A stretch of DNA of 64,000 nucleotides. Source: Lactifluus volemus (taxonomy: Eukaryota; Basidiomycota; Agaricomycetes; Russulales; Russulaceae). Below, one piece after another: positions 9,991 to 22,055 of this stretch (position 1 is its first letter; each line of letters opens with the position of its first letter). The stretch lies in NCBI GenBank assembly GCA_022376515.1, contig WTXI01000008.1, positions 558,001 through 622,000 of the forward strand, read 5' to 3'. Made by a program: the position numbers and the translations under genes. The notes under the pieces were generated by a model. It was not told the origin of the DNA. It did not search any database and saw only the letters and a program-made list of their open reading frames with translations.

Positions 9991-12900
9991 ATGTCTCCCA
10001 CCGATGATCCCTACGCAGCCTAGATTCTGAAAACTTGGGATTCCACCCACTTCAGATAACCGGTAGGGATGTTTTGGATTCCGCTCCGATGACTACTGAA
10101 TCCTTTCCTTTCCCCCCTGCCAGTCCTCGAAGCGTACAATCTCCCTCGCCTCAAGACCCTCCTTGGGAAAGACAGGCGATTTTTTGCCACTGTGACAGAC
10201 GGGGAGAGAACATGGCAAACACAATATGTGCAGAGCGTGGCCCAACGCGTGGAATGGAACGAGAACGTCGATGGATTGTACGAAAACTCATATTTCGATC
10301 CCTGCAAACATCTGAGTCTCCTGCAGGGCTGTAAAACCACTTTCCCGTATAATGGTATCTCTTTATGCGAAAAAGACTATGCACACAGACATCCTTATTG
10401 GAAGGCAGGAGATAACCTGTGAACCCCGACCCAGTTCGTCCAGTTTTTTGATATCTTACCTCCGCATCTTGCTGAGAGTACTACAGTAGAACTTGACGTC
10501 GTTCTCAACAGTGGTGATGGAGATGCCAGAAATTCCACGGAGTCGGCCACACTCTCCTTAAAGATCACCGTGTCAGCTGCCAATGCGAGTTCCTCTCTGA
10601 CTGCCGCAGTCCAACTCTCGAATCCTACCGAGGCCGATCGGGGTAACGCTGGTGTTCCTCTATCTCCTTTATCCCAGACAGAAATTTCACGTCATACTCT
10701 CCGTCATGCGGAGGAGGCTATCAATACCATCAATACGACAGAAACTTGGAAACGTGCTGTTAACATTATCAAGCGGGTGATGGACACCGTCAGTCCAATC
10801 GCTGCAGTACGCACAACATCGTTTTTGCTCATCCTTCGCTGAGATGATTTCCTTCCAGCTGAACCCTTATGCCACTTTAGCTTGGAGTCTGCTCTCAAAG
10901 ATACCCGAGGTGCGTCTCCTTGCCTCCTCGGAGTGTATCGAATATTTACTTTTTTTTCAACTTACCACCAGACTCTGCTACAGCAAGTTCAGCGTGACAA
11001 TAATGTCGAAATTCTATTTGAGGCGATACGTGAAACATTCGAATTTGCAGAAGAGGCCGACACTTTAAGAAACATCCAGCCGGAGTCTAGGCAGGTAACA
11101 ATCCTCGAGGAGATGCTGGAGTGTGTCTCCGAATGTGCCAAGTTTATAACATTATATGCGAAGGATGTGCAAGTCGGTATGTATTTCTGACTTCTCCGCT
11201 ACCATTCATTTTAAATATGTGATTTACAGGAAAGCGGACCATTAAGAATATCGGTGGCCAAGCAGATGATAAAATCGACCAGTACCGCACCAACCTTCCC
11301 GGCTACGAGACATCTTCATTGTCCGTGCTGCTGTTACTACAGAGGTTGCTGTGCTAGAAGCTGGTGAGTAATTCCTTTCCTATAGTACAAGATCGTCGGA
11401 TCTTCGGTCTGACAAAGAGCTCAGAGTTGGACGCAAAAATCAGAGAATTGCCTTATAAGGGAGGCTGGCGATACGGCGATGAGAAGCGCTGCCTGGCAGG
11501 GACACGAGAAGACTTCTTGGATTTTATTGTCAAGTGGGTCGAGAATCCGACATCTAATCGTGGGCTTGTTCTCCTCGGCCAAGCAGGCACGGGAAAGTCT
11601 TCGATTGCACATGAGGTCGCGCGCTACTTCGACGACAAGTATCTCGGCTCTTACTTCGCTTTTCTGCGAAAGGAGGGTTCGAAAGACGAGGCTTACCAGC
11701 TGTTCACGACACTTGCTCGGGATCTCTCCGATCAAAATCCTGCATTCAAACACGCGCTCGGGAGGGTGGTCAAGGATAAATCGTCCCTTCGGGGTACGCG
11801 AGACTATCGCACACTTTTTGAATGCCTCCTTCTCGAACCGCTCAAGAACTTGACACTTCCTGGTCCAATTCTTATTGTGATCGACGGATTGGATGAGAGT
11901 GGAGATGCAATTGGCAAGATAGGATTACATACGTTCCTCTGGTCGACCTGCCGTCAGAATTCCGGGTACTTGTCACCTCGAGGCCAGAGCATGGTATCGA
12001 ACCTGCGTTCGCCAAAGCACCATCTATCGACACGCTCCATATGGATGACGCCAAACTGGCTTCCAAAACGGAGCAAGATATTTGCGCGTATCTCGAGAAG
12101 GAGCTCCCCCCAGCCGTGTTTAAAGATCATGGCGTCGAACTAGCAAAGGCGGCCGAAGGCTTGTTTCAATGGGCAACCGTTACATCCGGGTTTATAAACA
12201 GTCCTCCTGCTAGTTTTGGCTTTAGCGAGAAAAAGTGCGTACAGCGCTTGTTGGGACACTCTCGGGATAGCAATGGACAAGACCCGTTGGACAAGCTGTA
12301 CGAAGAAGTTCTCGAAGGGTACTTCAAACCGCATGAAGCACAGGCTCTATTTCGGTCCGTCATGGGGCAACTTTTTGCTGCGATTGAACCACTCTCCCTC
12401 AATTCCTTGATTACCTTGCGACGGCATGCTCCCATTGACGATCCCGAAGATTATCGTCCGGTCGTTGAAATGCTCCGTCACCTCGGCTCGCTGCTGAGCA
12501 ACGTCACTTCATCCGATCAGACAGTCCCATCATTCCTCTCCATACCTCATTCCGCGATTTTCTAACCAGCAAGAAGAGTGATATGTTCTATGTGGACCTT
12601 GGCGAGGCCCACCGTCAATTGGCACACTCCTGTCTTGGCTTAATGCTGGACGAGCTCAGGTTCAACATATGTGAACTCGAATCATCATATTTTGCGAACA
12701 GCGATGTCCCGGACCTTGAATCTCGAATTACTAAACACGTTCCACCTGCCCTCCCGTATGCTTGCGTTTTCTGGGACGATCATTTGGAACATATTGCTTT
12801 CGAACGTGATCTCTTCATCAAACTTCGATCCCTGCTCGAGACGAAGTTTCTGTTTTGGTTGGAAGTCCTTAGCCTCAAGAGCAGTTTGAGCCTTGCATCA

Positions 12901-15327
12901 CCGGCATTGTCGTCTCTAATGACATGGCTGTGGTCTGACCAGCGAAAGGTGGGTACATCCTATAATCCGATACGACATATAATGACTTGATTATTGGGTA
13001 AAATCATAACAGCCTTCCGAAATGGAGGTGGTGAATTTGTTGGAATTGGTGAATGATGCGTCCACGTTTGTGCGATATTTTGGGATGGCGATGTCAACGA
13101 GCGCTCCACACATCTATATCTCGGCCCTACCTTTCACACCAAGCTCCTCCCACATCATCAGCCATTATGGTCACCTATTTCCTCACACATTATCGTTGGA
13201 ACGCGGGCAGTTGTCTCATTGGCCAGCATTGGAAATGACGATCCTGGGACACGATGAACCAGTTGAGTGTGTTGTATTCTCACCAGATGGGCAACACATT
13301 GCCTCTGCCTCTCAAGATAACACAATTTGCGTGTGGGATGCCACGACAGGGGAGCTTGTAGCGGGCCCATTTACTGGACACACAGACTGTGTCAATTCCA
13401 TTGCATTCTCGCCAGACGGAAAGCGCATCGCATCTGCCTCGGAAGATTCCACGCTTCGCATGTGGGATGCTGCAACAGGAGATGTGTTAGCGGGGCCGTT
13501 TACTGGACACACCGGTGCGGTCCTTTCCGTCGCCTTCTCGCCAGACGGGCAGCATATCGCTTCGGCTTCTAAGGATCAGACGATTGCCATTTGGGACGCC
13601 GCGACAGGACAGGTGGTTTCGGCCCCATTTGCTGAACACACCGATGAGGTCTTTTCTGTTGCCTTCTCCCCAGATGGGAAACACATTGCCTCGTCTTCGG
13701 GAGATCACATGAATTTGTGGGATGTTGCAACGGGAGAACTCGTAGCGGGCCCGTTGACTGGACACAGCGAAGTCGTCAACTTCGTTGCGTTCTCACCGGA
13801 CGGGAAGCGCATCGCCTCGGCTTCAGACGATTATACGATTCGCGTGTGGGATGCCGTAACAGGGGGGCTCATAGCAAATCCATTCACTGGTCACGCCGAC
13901 GAGGTCTGTTCTCTTGTTTTCTCGCCCGATGGGCATCGCATCGCCTCGGCTTCAAACGATTGTACGATTCGCGTGTGGGCCGCCGCAACCGGAGAGGTCG
14001 TAGAGGGCCCGTTTACAGGACACACTGATGACGTCCTTTCTGTTGCATTCTCTCCGGACGGACAGCGCATCGCCTCGGGCTCAGAAGACCAAACGATTCG
14101 TGTATGGGGTACCACGACAGGAGAGGTTGTGACAGGCCCGTTTACTGGACACATCGATGGGGTCTTTTCCATTGCATTCTCTCCAGACGGCCAGCGCATC
14201 GCCTCAGCCTCGTATGATCACACAAGTTGCGTGTGGGATGCCACAACAGCGGAGGTCATCGTGTTTGTTAAACACACCGATCAGGCCCTTTCTGTTGTAT
14301 TCTCCCCAGATGGACAACACATCGCCTCGGGCTCGAGAGATTGCAAGATTTATGTGTGGGATGCTGCAACAGGAGAGGTTGTAATGGGCCCATTTATTGG
14401 ACACACAGATTGGGTCAACTCCGTTGTATTCTCGCCGGACGGGAAGCGCATTGCCTCGGCCTCAGGAGACAGCACGATACGCGTGTGGGATGTTGCGACA
14501 GGAGAGCTGGTAGTGGGCCCATTTACTGGACACACCGATCAGGTCTCTTCTCTTGCGTTCTCCTCGGATGGAAGGCACATCGCCTCGTCTTCAGAAGATT
14601 GCACAGTTCGCGTGTGGAATGCTGCAACAGGAGAAGCTATAGCGAGTCCTTTTACCGGGCACACCGATCAGGTCTGCTTTGTTGCTTTCTCACCAGACAT
14701 GCAGCGCATCGCCTCGGCCTCGTTCGACTGCACGATTCGCGTGTGGGATGCTACAACAGGACAGTTGGTGGCATCATTTATTGAACACACAAGCTGGGTC
14801 AACTCTGTTGCGTTCTCGCCGGACGGTCAGCACATCGTTTCGGCCTCGGGAGATCGCACGATTCGCGTGTGGGATGCCGCAACAGGAGCTGTCGTAGCGG
14901 GCCCATTTACCGGACACATGGAACAAGTCTTCTCCGCTATATTCTCGCCGGACGGGAAGCGCATCGTCTCAGCCTCCGGAGACTGCACGATTCGTATGTG
15001 GGATGTCGCAACAGGACAGGGAACAGACCGCATTACTGGATCCGCTTGTGTGGAGAAGGTTAGGACAGACGATGTTGAGAAGATCCATTTTATGGATAGG
15101 TTTCCGATTGACGATGATGGTTGGATGTATGAGGAAGAGCCTGGAGTGAAAGTGGGGAAGAGCCTGAGAGTGAGCTTCTTTTATGGATTCCCCACGTTCA
15201 CAGGCCATACTTTCGTAGAGCTAACACTTTCTGGATCGCAGGGAAACACGAAACATGGCTAGATCTGACTAACTTCGTGCACGGATCAAATTGGGCTACA
15301 GTATATGTTCACAATCGATCTAAATAG
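9991..15327 (+). CDS. C2-like / NACHT / WD40 STAND protein (NLR-like), interrupted by frameshifts
   Basis: This is a fungal NLR-like signal-transducing NTPase. In order: a C2-like N-terminal domain (LLGKDRRFFATVTDGERTW, HTDILIGRQEI); a helical linker (KRAVNIIKRVMDTVSP to about 11340); a NACHT domain with P-loop GQAGTGKSS (~11577-11603), Walker B ILIVIDGLDE (~11868-11897) and LVTSRPEHG; a winged-helix/linker part; then 14 WD40 repeats (13240-15020) and a conserved tail ending VYVHNRSK at 15327. Introns can be placed at about 10068-10116, 10279-10323, 10420-10486, 10819-10859, 10910-10972, 11178-11229, 11363-11423 and 12949-13011. About five single-base frame breaks remain (near 10017, 11300, 11935, 12515, 15150). 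Either a recent pseudogene or a real gene with assembly indels. Family members act in heterokaryon incompatibility and immunity; the ligand is unknown. Confidence 0.8.
13234..15030 (+). repeat. array of 14 WD40 repeats, ~129-bp unit
   Basis: Fourteen repeats of about 43 codons, each with the pattern GHTDxVxSVAFSPDGxRIASAS then xDxTIRVWDAATG. The number fits two seven-bladed propellers. Repeats are strongly alike at DNA level, so units can be exchanged by recombination. The residues just after the GH pair differ from unit to unit (TDC, TGA, TDE, SEV, ADE, TDD, IDG, TDQ, TDW, TSW, MEQ), whereas the structural residues barely change. One unit has FSSDG and one FSPDM in place of FSPDG. Confidence 0.9.
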
Positions 15328-16794
15328 TCAGTTCGGTATATGCTATGTTATTTTATTCCTTTCCAATCACTGTACCATAAATTTCACAGTTCCCTGGCTT
15401 TTTGAGAACCCAGTCACTGGACATGCTTTCAATCTTTCCAATCTCCTGGTTGGCCTTGCTATCCCGACCACGCGGAGCTACTGTAGTACAATCAGGAGAA
15501 AGTGGAGGAAGAGTATCTAAGCGAGGATGCGCACAGCGAATTGACTCGGCGACTGACGCCCACACTTTTCACATTGTGCATGTATTCAAGTCTGCAAGTA
15601 AGACTCGCTGAGATGCCCTACGCAGCCAAGAGTGCCAGAAGTATGGACATACGCATCGCGCACCTCGAGCGCGCGCGAAGTGGCGGCGGGCGTTCAAGTG
15701 CACTGAACATCGTGTCGATGCCTTCCTTTGCTGCCTTTGGGACTGTCTCAAGAAGATACAGCCCTAGCGCGAACAATGTTGGGGCGCATGTCGACCGCAG
15801 GCCAGCCTACACCACCATCGTACTACACTTCATAAATTCTGATGTCTGCCTTGGGTTTTGCTTCCGTCCATGTCGTCACCCTCTTACGTGTTGCCGGCCT
15901 CCCCAATTGTGTCTCATTTCGACTAGTCACCCAGCACCGAGCGGAGCAAAGGTCCGCGGCGCTATTTCCATCAACTTTGCTCATCACCCTTCCGTCCACC
16001 ACATCTCTTGCTTCGGTCACCTTGCCGCCATGCGAAGCACGGGTCCGTTGCCAAGTTAGTCAGGACTAGGTTCCTTGCCGCTGAGTTTGGAGCGTCGCGT
16101 TTTGTGTGGCCCATGCAAATTCCATACTAATATGTGACGGTTACCAGAGAAACATGCTTTTGGCACGAGTTGTCCTTGTAACTGTAATGCGCTCATATAA
16201 AAGTAGAAATGCAGAGTTTCCTACGCGTTTCCACTCTATGCCATACCGCTATTGAAGTTCTCGATGTAATGTTGCCACCAACGATTGCAACAAGCAAGAA
16301 AATAATAGTGCATCTTCATCGCAATTTGATGCGTAGGCACGCCCTCAGGGAAGGACAAGTCATCTTCATCGAGGAGAAAAGGGAAACATGTACAACAGCG
16401 TCCTAGCTGTCCTTGCCCACCAGATGCGGTCATGTTGACAACGACAGAATCCAAGCTCCTGTCTTCGTACCAATGTCCTTATGACCATTCAAAGTCTCTG
16501 GCAGCGCATCTCATGGGGAATGTGCCTTGTTCCGTCTGATGAGAAGTTGCACGGAGGTAGAAAAGAGAGGTCTAGCAGAGAAACGAAACGAGGCAGCATC
16601 GAATGACAAAATTCTGCGGGAAGAGGCAGTCGATAGCCGACAGTTCCAAGTTAGTGCTATAGATCCACCGGGTAATGCCGTGATTGTTTGGTCGGCGCTT
16701 CAATTGCTGCTCCTGACCACCACAACAGTGAGCTCGGTGCTAACGACGACAAGACGAGCCTGAGCTTGATCTCTTGTTCACTCACATCTCGCAC
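15328..16794. other. intergenic, no recognised gene
   Basis: A plus-strand frame of 185 codons spans 15502-16059, but it is rich in Arg, Ser, His and Cys, has no domain, and short antisense frames overlap it. I see no splice-joined gene. The end closest to 16795 should hold the promoter of the TAF3-like gene. Confidence 0.45.
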
Positions 16795-18795
16795 ATGGAC
16801 GCAGGTGCACACAAATTACTCGAAACCGTGGTCCTCAAGACACTACATGCTCATAGCTTTACACGGTCCTCATCACAGGCCTCTCTCGTACTTTCCGATC
16901 TCCTTTCACGCTACCTCATCTTATTGGCCACAACATGCTCCAAATACGCTCAACACACCGGAAGAGTGAATATGACCGTTAGAGACGCCGTCCATGCTCT
17001 CGATGAACTCGGTGTCAGCATGGACGAGCTTCACGAATACTGTGGTACGGAGGGCGACGAGCTGGCGCGTTATTCGGGCCACTCCACGAAGCGACAAGAG
17101 GATCTGGGCGAGTTAAGGGGTCAGTTGAACGTGATAGTTTTATCTTTTTGTATTAACGCGTCTGCCCGTCATGCTCAGCATCACTAGCAAGTGGGCTACC
17201 CATCCAGCGTGAATCAATACCGTTACTTTGGGCGCCACTCCCCGATTTTTACTTCGAGGATGTAGAAGAAGAGGAAGAAGGGGACCAAGAGGAGGAGGAC
17301 GAAGATTTCACGATGGCGGACGCCACTGTCGCAGGAAAAGACAACGAGGTCACTTTCCCTTCCATCTCCCAAGACTCTGGAGGACGGCCATTGACTCCAC
17401 CACAACTTCTGTCCACCCCACCCTTACCTTTATCTCCCGTATCTAATCCGACGACTCCTACGCGAAAACGGCCACGAACGGACAGTTGGAAACCGCCACC
17501 ACACATACCCAGCTTCCTACCGCCTTTCCCCGTCGAACGCTCGACCCCTGACCCCGACTCCCTCTCACTTCCCCCCCCGGCGAGCCGTCCACCTCCTCCA
17601 CCCAACTCCTTCCATCAAAGATTGAGCCGACAGCATCCCTCGCACGAGTGTCATCCGCCAATCCTGCCGATTATACGACCATTGTACCCTACTCCCTTTC
17701 AAACCTCGCGTCAACTCCCGAGTGGCACCTGCCATCTACGCTGAGGGAGTCGCGGGCACGAGTTGATCCTCCCCCGTCTCAGCTCCCCATTCCCCAAATC
17801 CAACCTTCGCTCCTCGGTGCTTACCACCACATACTCACGCATCCACTTCCCGCGAGCTCAAACGTCGCGAACCCCTCCCGCCACCGCGTAGCCATGGTCT
17901 TGCTCAATCAAGCCCAGAAAAACCCACACTGGGAACCTGCGGATAGTTTGTACGCCACCACCGCTCCCAATGCGCCTACGATGGCGCCCGTAGGCCCGTC
18001 TTACGCCGTTCCTATTTTTTGTTCTGCTTCTTCTACATCGGAAGAAAAGAAGGAGGACGATAAGGATAAAAGGTCAAACTTGCCAGGTGCGGCACCACGT
18101 CCCATAGGAACGCAAGAGCGGATCGTGCCACTCGCGAGCAACCAGACTTCCCGAGTACCAGAACTAGCCAGAGAAGCGCTTTCGGTGCGTTACCTCGTTC
18201 ACTTTTTTTTTCTTCCTTTTTTTTGGAGTTCTCTTGGGCTTGCCTGCCTGCCTGCCTGAGAGGGCGGCTGCGTACGCGCGCGTGCAGCCTACAAAAAAAA
18301 AAAGTTGTTCACGTCCGCTAACTTTTCTCTCCCCGCTATACCGTTCGTTTTTTTTTCAGGGCGCCGTCTTATCGCGCATCACCCGTCTTTCCCACCCACC
18401 GTCCTCCAACGTGGACCTGAAAAGCTCACGTACGGCACCGGCGTACCTGCTCCTTGGAATTCAGACAAGTCCACCACCATCGCACCGCCTTTGCCGCCGC
18501 CGGCGCCCCCGCCGCTGCCAACGACGGGAAATCGTCGTCGTCATCATCGATGGCAAAGGGTAAAGAGTTGTTGCTCGCGAACGGCCTGACGAATGGCAAG
18601 GGCAAGGAGGTGGAAAAGGGCCCCGTTTTGCCAGACGCACGTCTCTTCGCGACGTGGGAACACGAACAGAAGAGTTTCCGGGATCCTCTCGCGATGCCCC
18701 GTCGCGCCAGGCAAGGGAGCGTGCATACGAGTTTGTCAATGTCGAATGTGCCAGGGCGAGCAAGGGGCGAGAGTAGAGCGGGAGTAGGGGCGTAA
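16795..18795 (+). CDS. TAF3-like protein with bromodomain-associated histone fold
   Basis: Residues 1-100 form a bromodomain-associated (BTP) histone-fold domain: MDAGAHKLLETVVLKTLHAH, SSSQASLVLSDLLSRYL, TVRDAVHALDELGVSMDEL. This is the fold of TAF3/TAF8 subunits of TFIID, which pairs with a partner histone fold and acts in the nucleus. A 68-bp intron (17120-17187) follows. The next exon continues GLPIQRESIPLLWAPLPDFY, a Glu-rich acidic stretch and a long Pro/Ser-rich disordered region. The tail LPDARLFATWEHEQKSFRDP ends at 18795. A further intron runs 18185-18359. No PHD finger was seen. Single-base frame breaks are needed at the C8 run (17571-17578), near 18400 and near 18505, all in C-rich DNA, which suggests assembly error rather than gene loss. 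Confidence 0.8.
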
Positions 18796-19200
18796 TGTGT
18801 TTCACTGGCTTTTCGATTTGCACTCGTGATCCCTGTCTACTCCATCGCTTTCAAACTTGCTTTCTTGTCGAGACATAGTGAAATGACTTGCCAAGGCAAG
18901 GGTTATATTCCCGTGTCACTGATCTGTGGATGACTGACGTGAATGTTCTTCGTAACTATATTTTCACAGCTAATCACGAGACACAATCTAACTTCTCAAT
19001 TCATGTAACCACTCATTGCAGCACCGAAAGAGAGGACGATGCAGTACACATGCTGAATCAAGCCATGAAAAGGTACATGCACAACAGAGTAACATCCGTA
19101 AGGACGATAAATGGATGGGCGTAAAATGCAGGTGCACTAGGGAAAGACGAGAAATACCGACGGAGACGAGAAATAACCGACGAGTAAGAGAGAGTGGGGA
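18796..19200. other. intergenic between convergent genes
   Basis: The TAF3-like gene and eIF5A converge here, so this is 3' UTR and terminator sequence. No coding content recognised. Confidence 0.5.
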
Positions 19201-20005
19201 CTAGGAACCCTTGGGGGCCTCTTTGAACGAAATGGCCTGAAGGCTAATAAGCGCGCGCATTCGAGCCAATCCGCGCGTGGGAAGCTTACCTGCTCTTCGC
19301 CCATAGCGGAAACGATGGTGACGAGGGTATCTTTACCCTCTTCGAATGCAGCCGTAATCGTAACGCCCAGCTCACCCTCTGGAACCCTGACATCATCCTT
19401 CGAGGCACCGTCTTGGCTCATCAGGTTAAGGAACCCATCGTCGATGTTGACCTTAAGAGGGTGGGAGTTGAGCAACATAGATCGGAAAACAGAAGGCAAC
19501 TTACGAGCTGGTATTCAGTACGTCGGACATTAGGGACATCCATGTTGTGCGTAGAGGGACATATATCTTCCTGTAAATTCCCAATCAGGAGTGACGTACT
19601 ACAGTAGCGCCCAGACGTACCAATTTTTTACCAGTGAAGATCTGACTCATCATGAAGTATATGCGTCCAGATACAAGAAAAGTACTTACATCGATGGCGA
19701 CGAGATGAACCTTCGCATGTCCATGCTTGCCAGTCTTGGAAGTGGACATATCGACTATCTTGCAGGGGCGGCCTGACATCCATCACGCTCAATCAACTAA
19801 GGACACGAGTGAGATAATTTTAATGCGTACCCTTGATGACGACGTGACCGTTCTTGCGAAGAGCAGAGCATTGCATGGGGAAGGTGAGGGAGGCCCCAGC
19901 ACTGGCCTGGAACGCGGCAGTGAGAACGAGACGAACGAAGCAAAATGGGCAAGATACGATGATTACCTGCTCGAAAGTCTGATTGTGGGTTTCATCGTCA
20001 GACAT
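19201..20005 (-). CDS. TIF51: eukaryotic translation initiation factor 5A
   Basis: eIF5A binds the ribosomal E site and helps peptide-bond formation and termination, notably at proline stretches. Spliced from about six exons, the protein starts [13 protein letters not shown] at 20005 and reads through [20 protein letters not shown], then the hypusine loop [15 protein letters not shown] (the Lys before HGH is modified to hypusine), [46 protein letters not shown] and VRVPEGELG, to the final exon [11 protein letters not shown] and stop at 19201. Length is normal for the family and no frame break is needed. Short exons (for example the one encoding IFTGKKL) are flanked by GT-AG introns. It is transcribed divergently from the LIM gene. 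Confidence 0.95.
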
Positions 20006-20329
20006 GGAGGGCCGTTGGGATGACTTTTTTGGATAGGAAAGGAGAGGGTAGAGGGGATGTGAAAAGGACGGAGCGAAAAGTCTGACTGTGGCGAAAAATC
20101 AAAGTTGCCTGATCAATTTCAATCTCCGACTCATATCCGATCCGGGAAAAACGACTTCAGCTTTCTTTACGTCCAACGCTACACAAGTTGATTACTACTG
20201 AATGTATAATAGAAATATATCTTTGTACTAACTGTACAAGTTACTTTGTATATGATCCCCAAATGATTATATATAAGCAAGTCTATCTCTACAGCGCCCA
20301 GTCCAGTGCCACCATTCTTAAAGGCTATC
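20006..20329. promoter_or_regulatory. bidirectional promoter region of eIF5A and LIM genes
   Basis: About 324 bp separate the two divergent start codons. A TATATATAAG string at about 20268-20277 lies about 55 bp before the LIM ATG and could be its TATA element. On the eIF5A side the DNA is AT-rich around 20195-20225. Confidence 0.5.
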
Positions 20330-21789
20330 ATGCACCCTTTCGGAGGGACACCAAAATGTCCTAGGTGCTCAAAGGCTGTTTATGCTGCTGAGCAGGTGTG
20401 TCTTACGTCCGACTTCGTGGCTAACCTAACTACGCACCGATAGGTGATGGGGCCTGGCAGAAAGGTCTGCTTTCCTCCTCTTCATATCTTTGTTTATAAC
20501 CATCCTTCTCTTGTAGTTGTATCATAAAGTACGTTCCTGCTCGAGTGTTTCGGCTTGCAAGCTGTGCTGACTGTGCCAGCCTTGTCTCACGTGTACGACC
20601 TGCGGTGTAAGGTTAGACTCATTCCGGTTACTGGAACACGACGAAGAGGTGCGAATCGTATCATTTCGGACGACTTCTTGATCTCCTAACAATGCCGTTC
20701 TAATCTCAGCCATACTGGTACGCTCTTTCTGGATTCCCATAAATGATAGCAACCTCTCACTTCTTTCCCAGTAAGAACTGTCACAGCAAGAACTTCGGAA
20801 CACGGGATCTACGTCAGGCAAATCTTCCTCACAATACCGGGGATCTATCCCTGTCACCCCCCCGTTCAGCCGGCGCATCTCCTTCCACGCCCCAGCGTCG
20901 GATTGCAAGCCCACCACTACTTTCTCCCCAGACATCAGGTCGCAACGCCCCTCTCTTCTCTCCTTCGCCCCTCGCTCGAAAAGACGCAGGGATTTTCGGA
21001 GACACCACAAGCTCCCCAGGACCGCTCCTCCGTCCCACACGTGTGCTGAGCCCTACTCGTGCAGCATTCAACCCCGATTCAGAACGGACGGACGGAACCG
21101 ATAACGGTGCCGATCAAGAGAGCAACGACTCGCAATTTACCCCATCGCACGCTGGACGCTCCGACGGTGGTCTCCCGCGAACTGTACCACTCAATGGCAC
21201 TGTCACTTCCGAACGCGCGGCTCCGCCCACGTCACCACCGACCTCTAGCGTTCCTGCGGCTCTCCTCGGCCGTTCGGCCTCACTAAATGTTAACGGAGCC
21301 ACTGGGGCGCCCAAAGTTGTTGCACCGTTGGTTTCAAACTCGACCGGCACGCGATACGGTGCGGCCCTTACCGGCGAATCACGCTCTACCTCGAAGGGGG
21401 AAGCCCGGCTCGGCAGTGGGGCAGTGGAACACCTCAGTGCCCACGTTGTGGCAAGAGCGTGTATTTTGCAGAACAGGTGAGTTTTTTTTTTTTTTTTTTG
21501 AGGGGGGGGGGGTTGTCGGTTCCCGCTCACTCGCGACGGAAACAAAGGTAAAGGCGGTTGGTAAGACGTGGCACAAGGCATGTCTTCGCTGTTCAGAATG
21601 CGGCACGTCGCTCGATTCGAACCGACTCACGGAAAGAGATGGAGATCCTCTGTGTCATCGATGCTACAATAAGGTCTGCACCCACACTGTCATACAGAGT
21701 TGGTCAATTTTGGTGCTTATCGAACCAATCAACAGTTGCATGGTCCAGCCGGTAGTGGATACGCCTTGCTGGGAAAGCCAGGCGGTTGA
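20330..21789 (+). CDS. two-LIM-domain protein
   Basis: A cysteine-rich LIM protein of the fungal two-LIM type; LIM domains are double zinc-finger protein-interaction modules, often cytoskeletal. LIM1 begins at the first residues: GTPKCPRCSKAVYAAEQ, VMGPGRKLYHKPCLTCTTCG, then HDEEPYCKNCHSKNFGTRDL. A long Ser/Pro-rich linker (20795-21415) follows. LIM2 is GTPQCPRCGKSVYFAEQ, VKAVGKTWHKACLRCSECG, then DGDPLCHRCYNK. The C-terminal exon encodes LHGPAGSGYALLGKPGG and stops at 21787-21789. At least six introns are placed; the one before LIM2's second finger contains T18 then G11. A single-base frame break near 21415 (GGGG) separates linker and LIM2 and needs verification. It converges on the PPCDC gene. 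Confidence 0.85.
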
Positions 21790-22055
21790 GGTAAGGGCAT
21801 CACAATGGCATCTACATTGAAAGAGACGATTTTGTTAGGCGGTGTATGCTCTCTGTTGATAACGTGGCTGTTTTGTTTGTGGCATCACTGTTACGACTTG
21901 TTATGCTTACGACCCGATTTGCTGGTTACGAATCTGTGTCTTTTGTTTGTCGTCTTATATAGCTCCGTTAGATGGACTGTTACTTTTCCCATTTCCATTC
22001 TCCCCTCTACCCAGGACGCGATGCTGAGTACCAGAAATCGAGAATGATCAATAGT

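Noticed and set aside
10380..10425. In-frame TGA interrupting the C2-like region of the NACHT gene
   Set aside because: Introns at about 10279-10323 and 10420-10486 put the family-like HTDILIGRQEIT and LELDVVLNSGDG segments in one frame, so no nonsense mutation is needed.
11363..11384. 22-bp intron before the NACHT domain
   Set aside because: Too short for a fungal intron; a 61-bp intron ending at a CAG just before GAGTTGGACG fits and keeps the frame.
13312..14535. Several antisense frames across the WD40 array, similar to each other
   Set aside because: They are shadows of the repeated WD40 coding sequence.
15502..16059. 185-codon plus-strand frame as a gene
   Set aside because: Arg/Ser/His/Cys-rich text without any domain, no splice continuation and overlapping antisense frames; best treated as chance.
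21805..22047. Short hydrophobic frame after the LIM gene as a membrane protein
   Set aside because: It lies in the convergent 3' region of the LIM and PPCDC genes, is T-rich, and the hydrophobicity is what T-rich DNA gives by chance.
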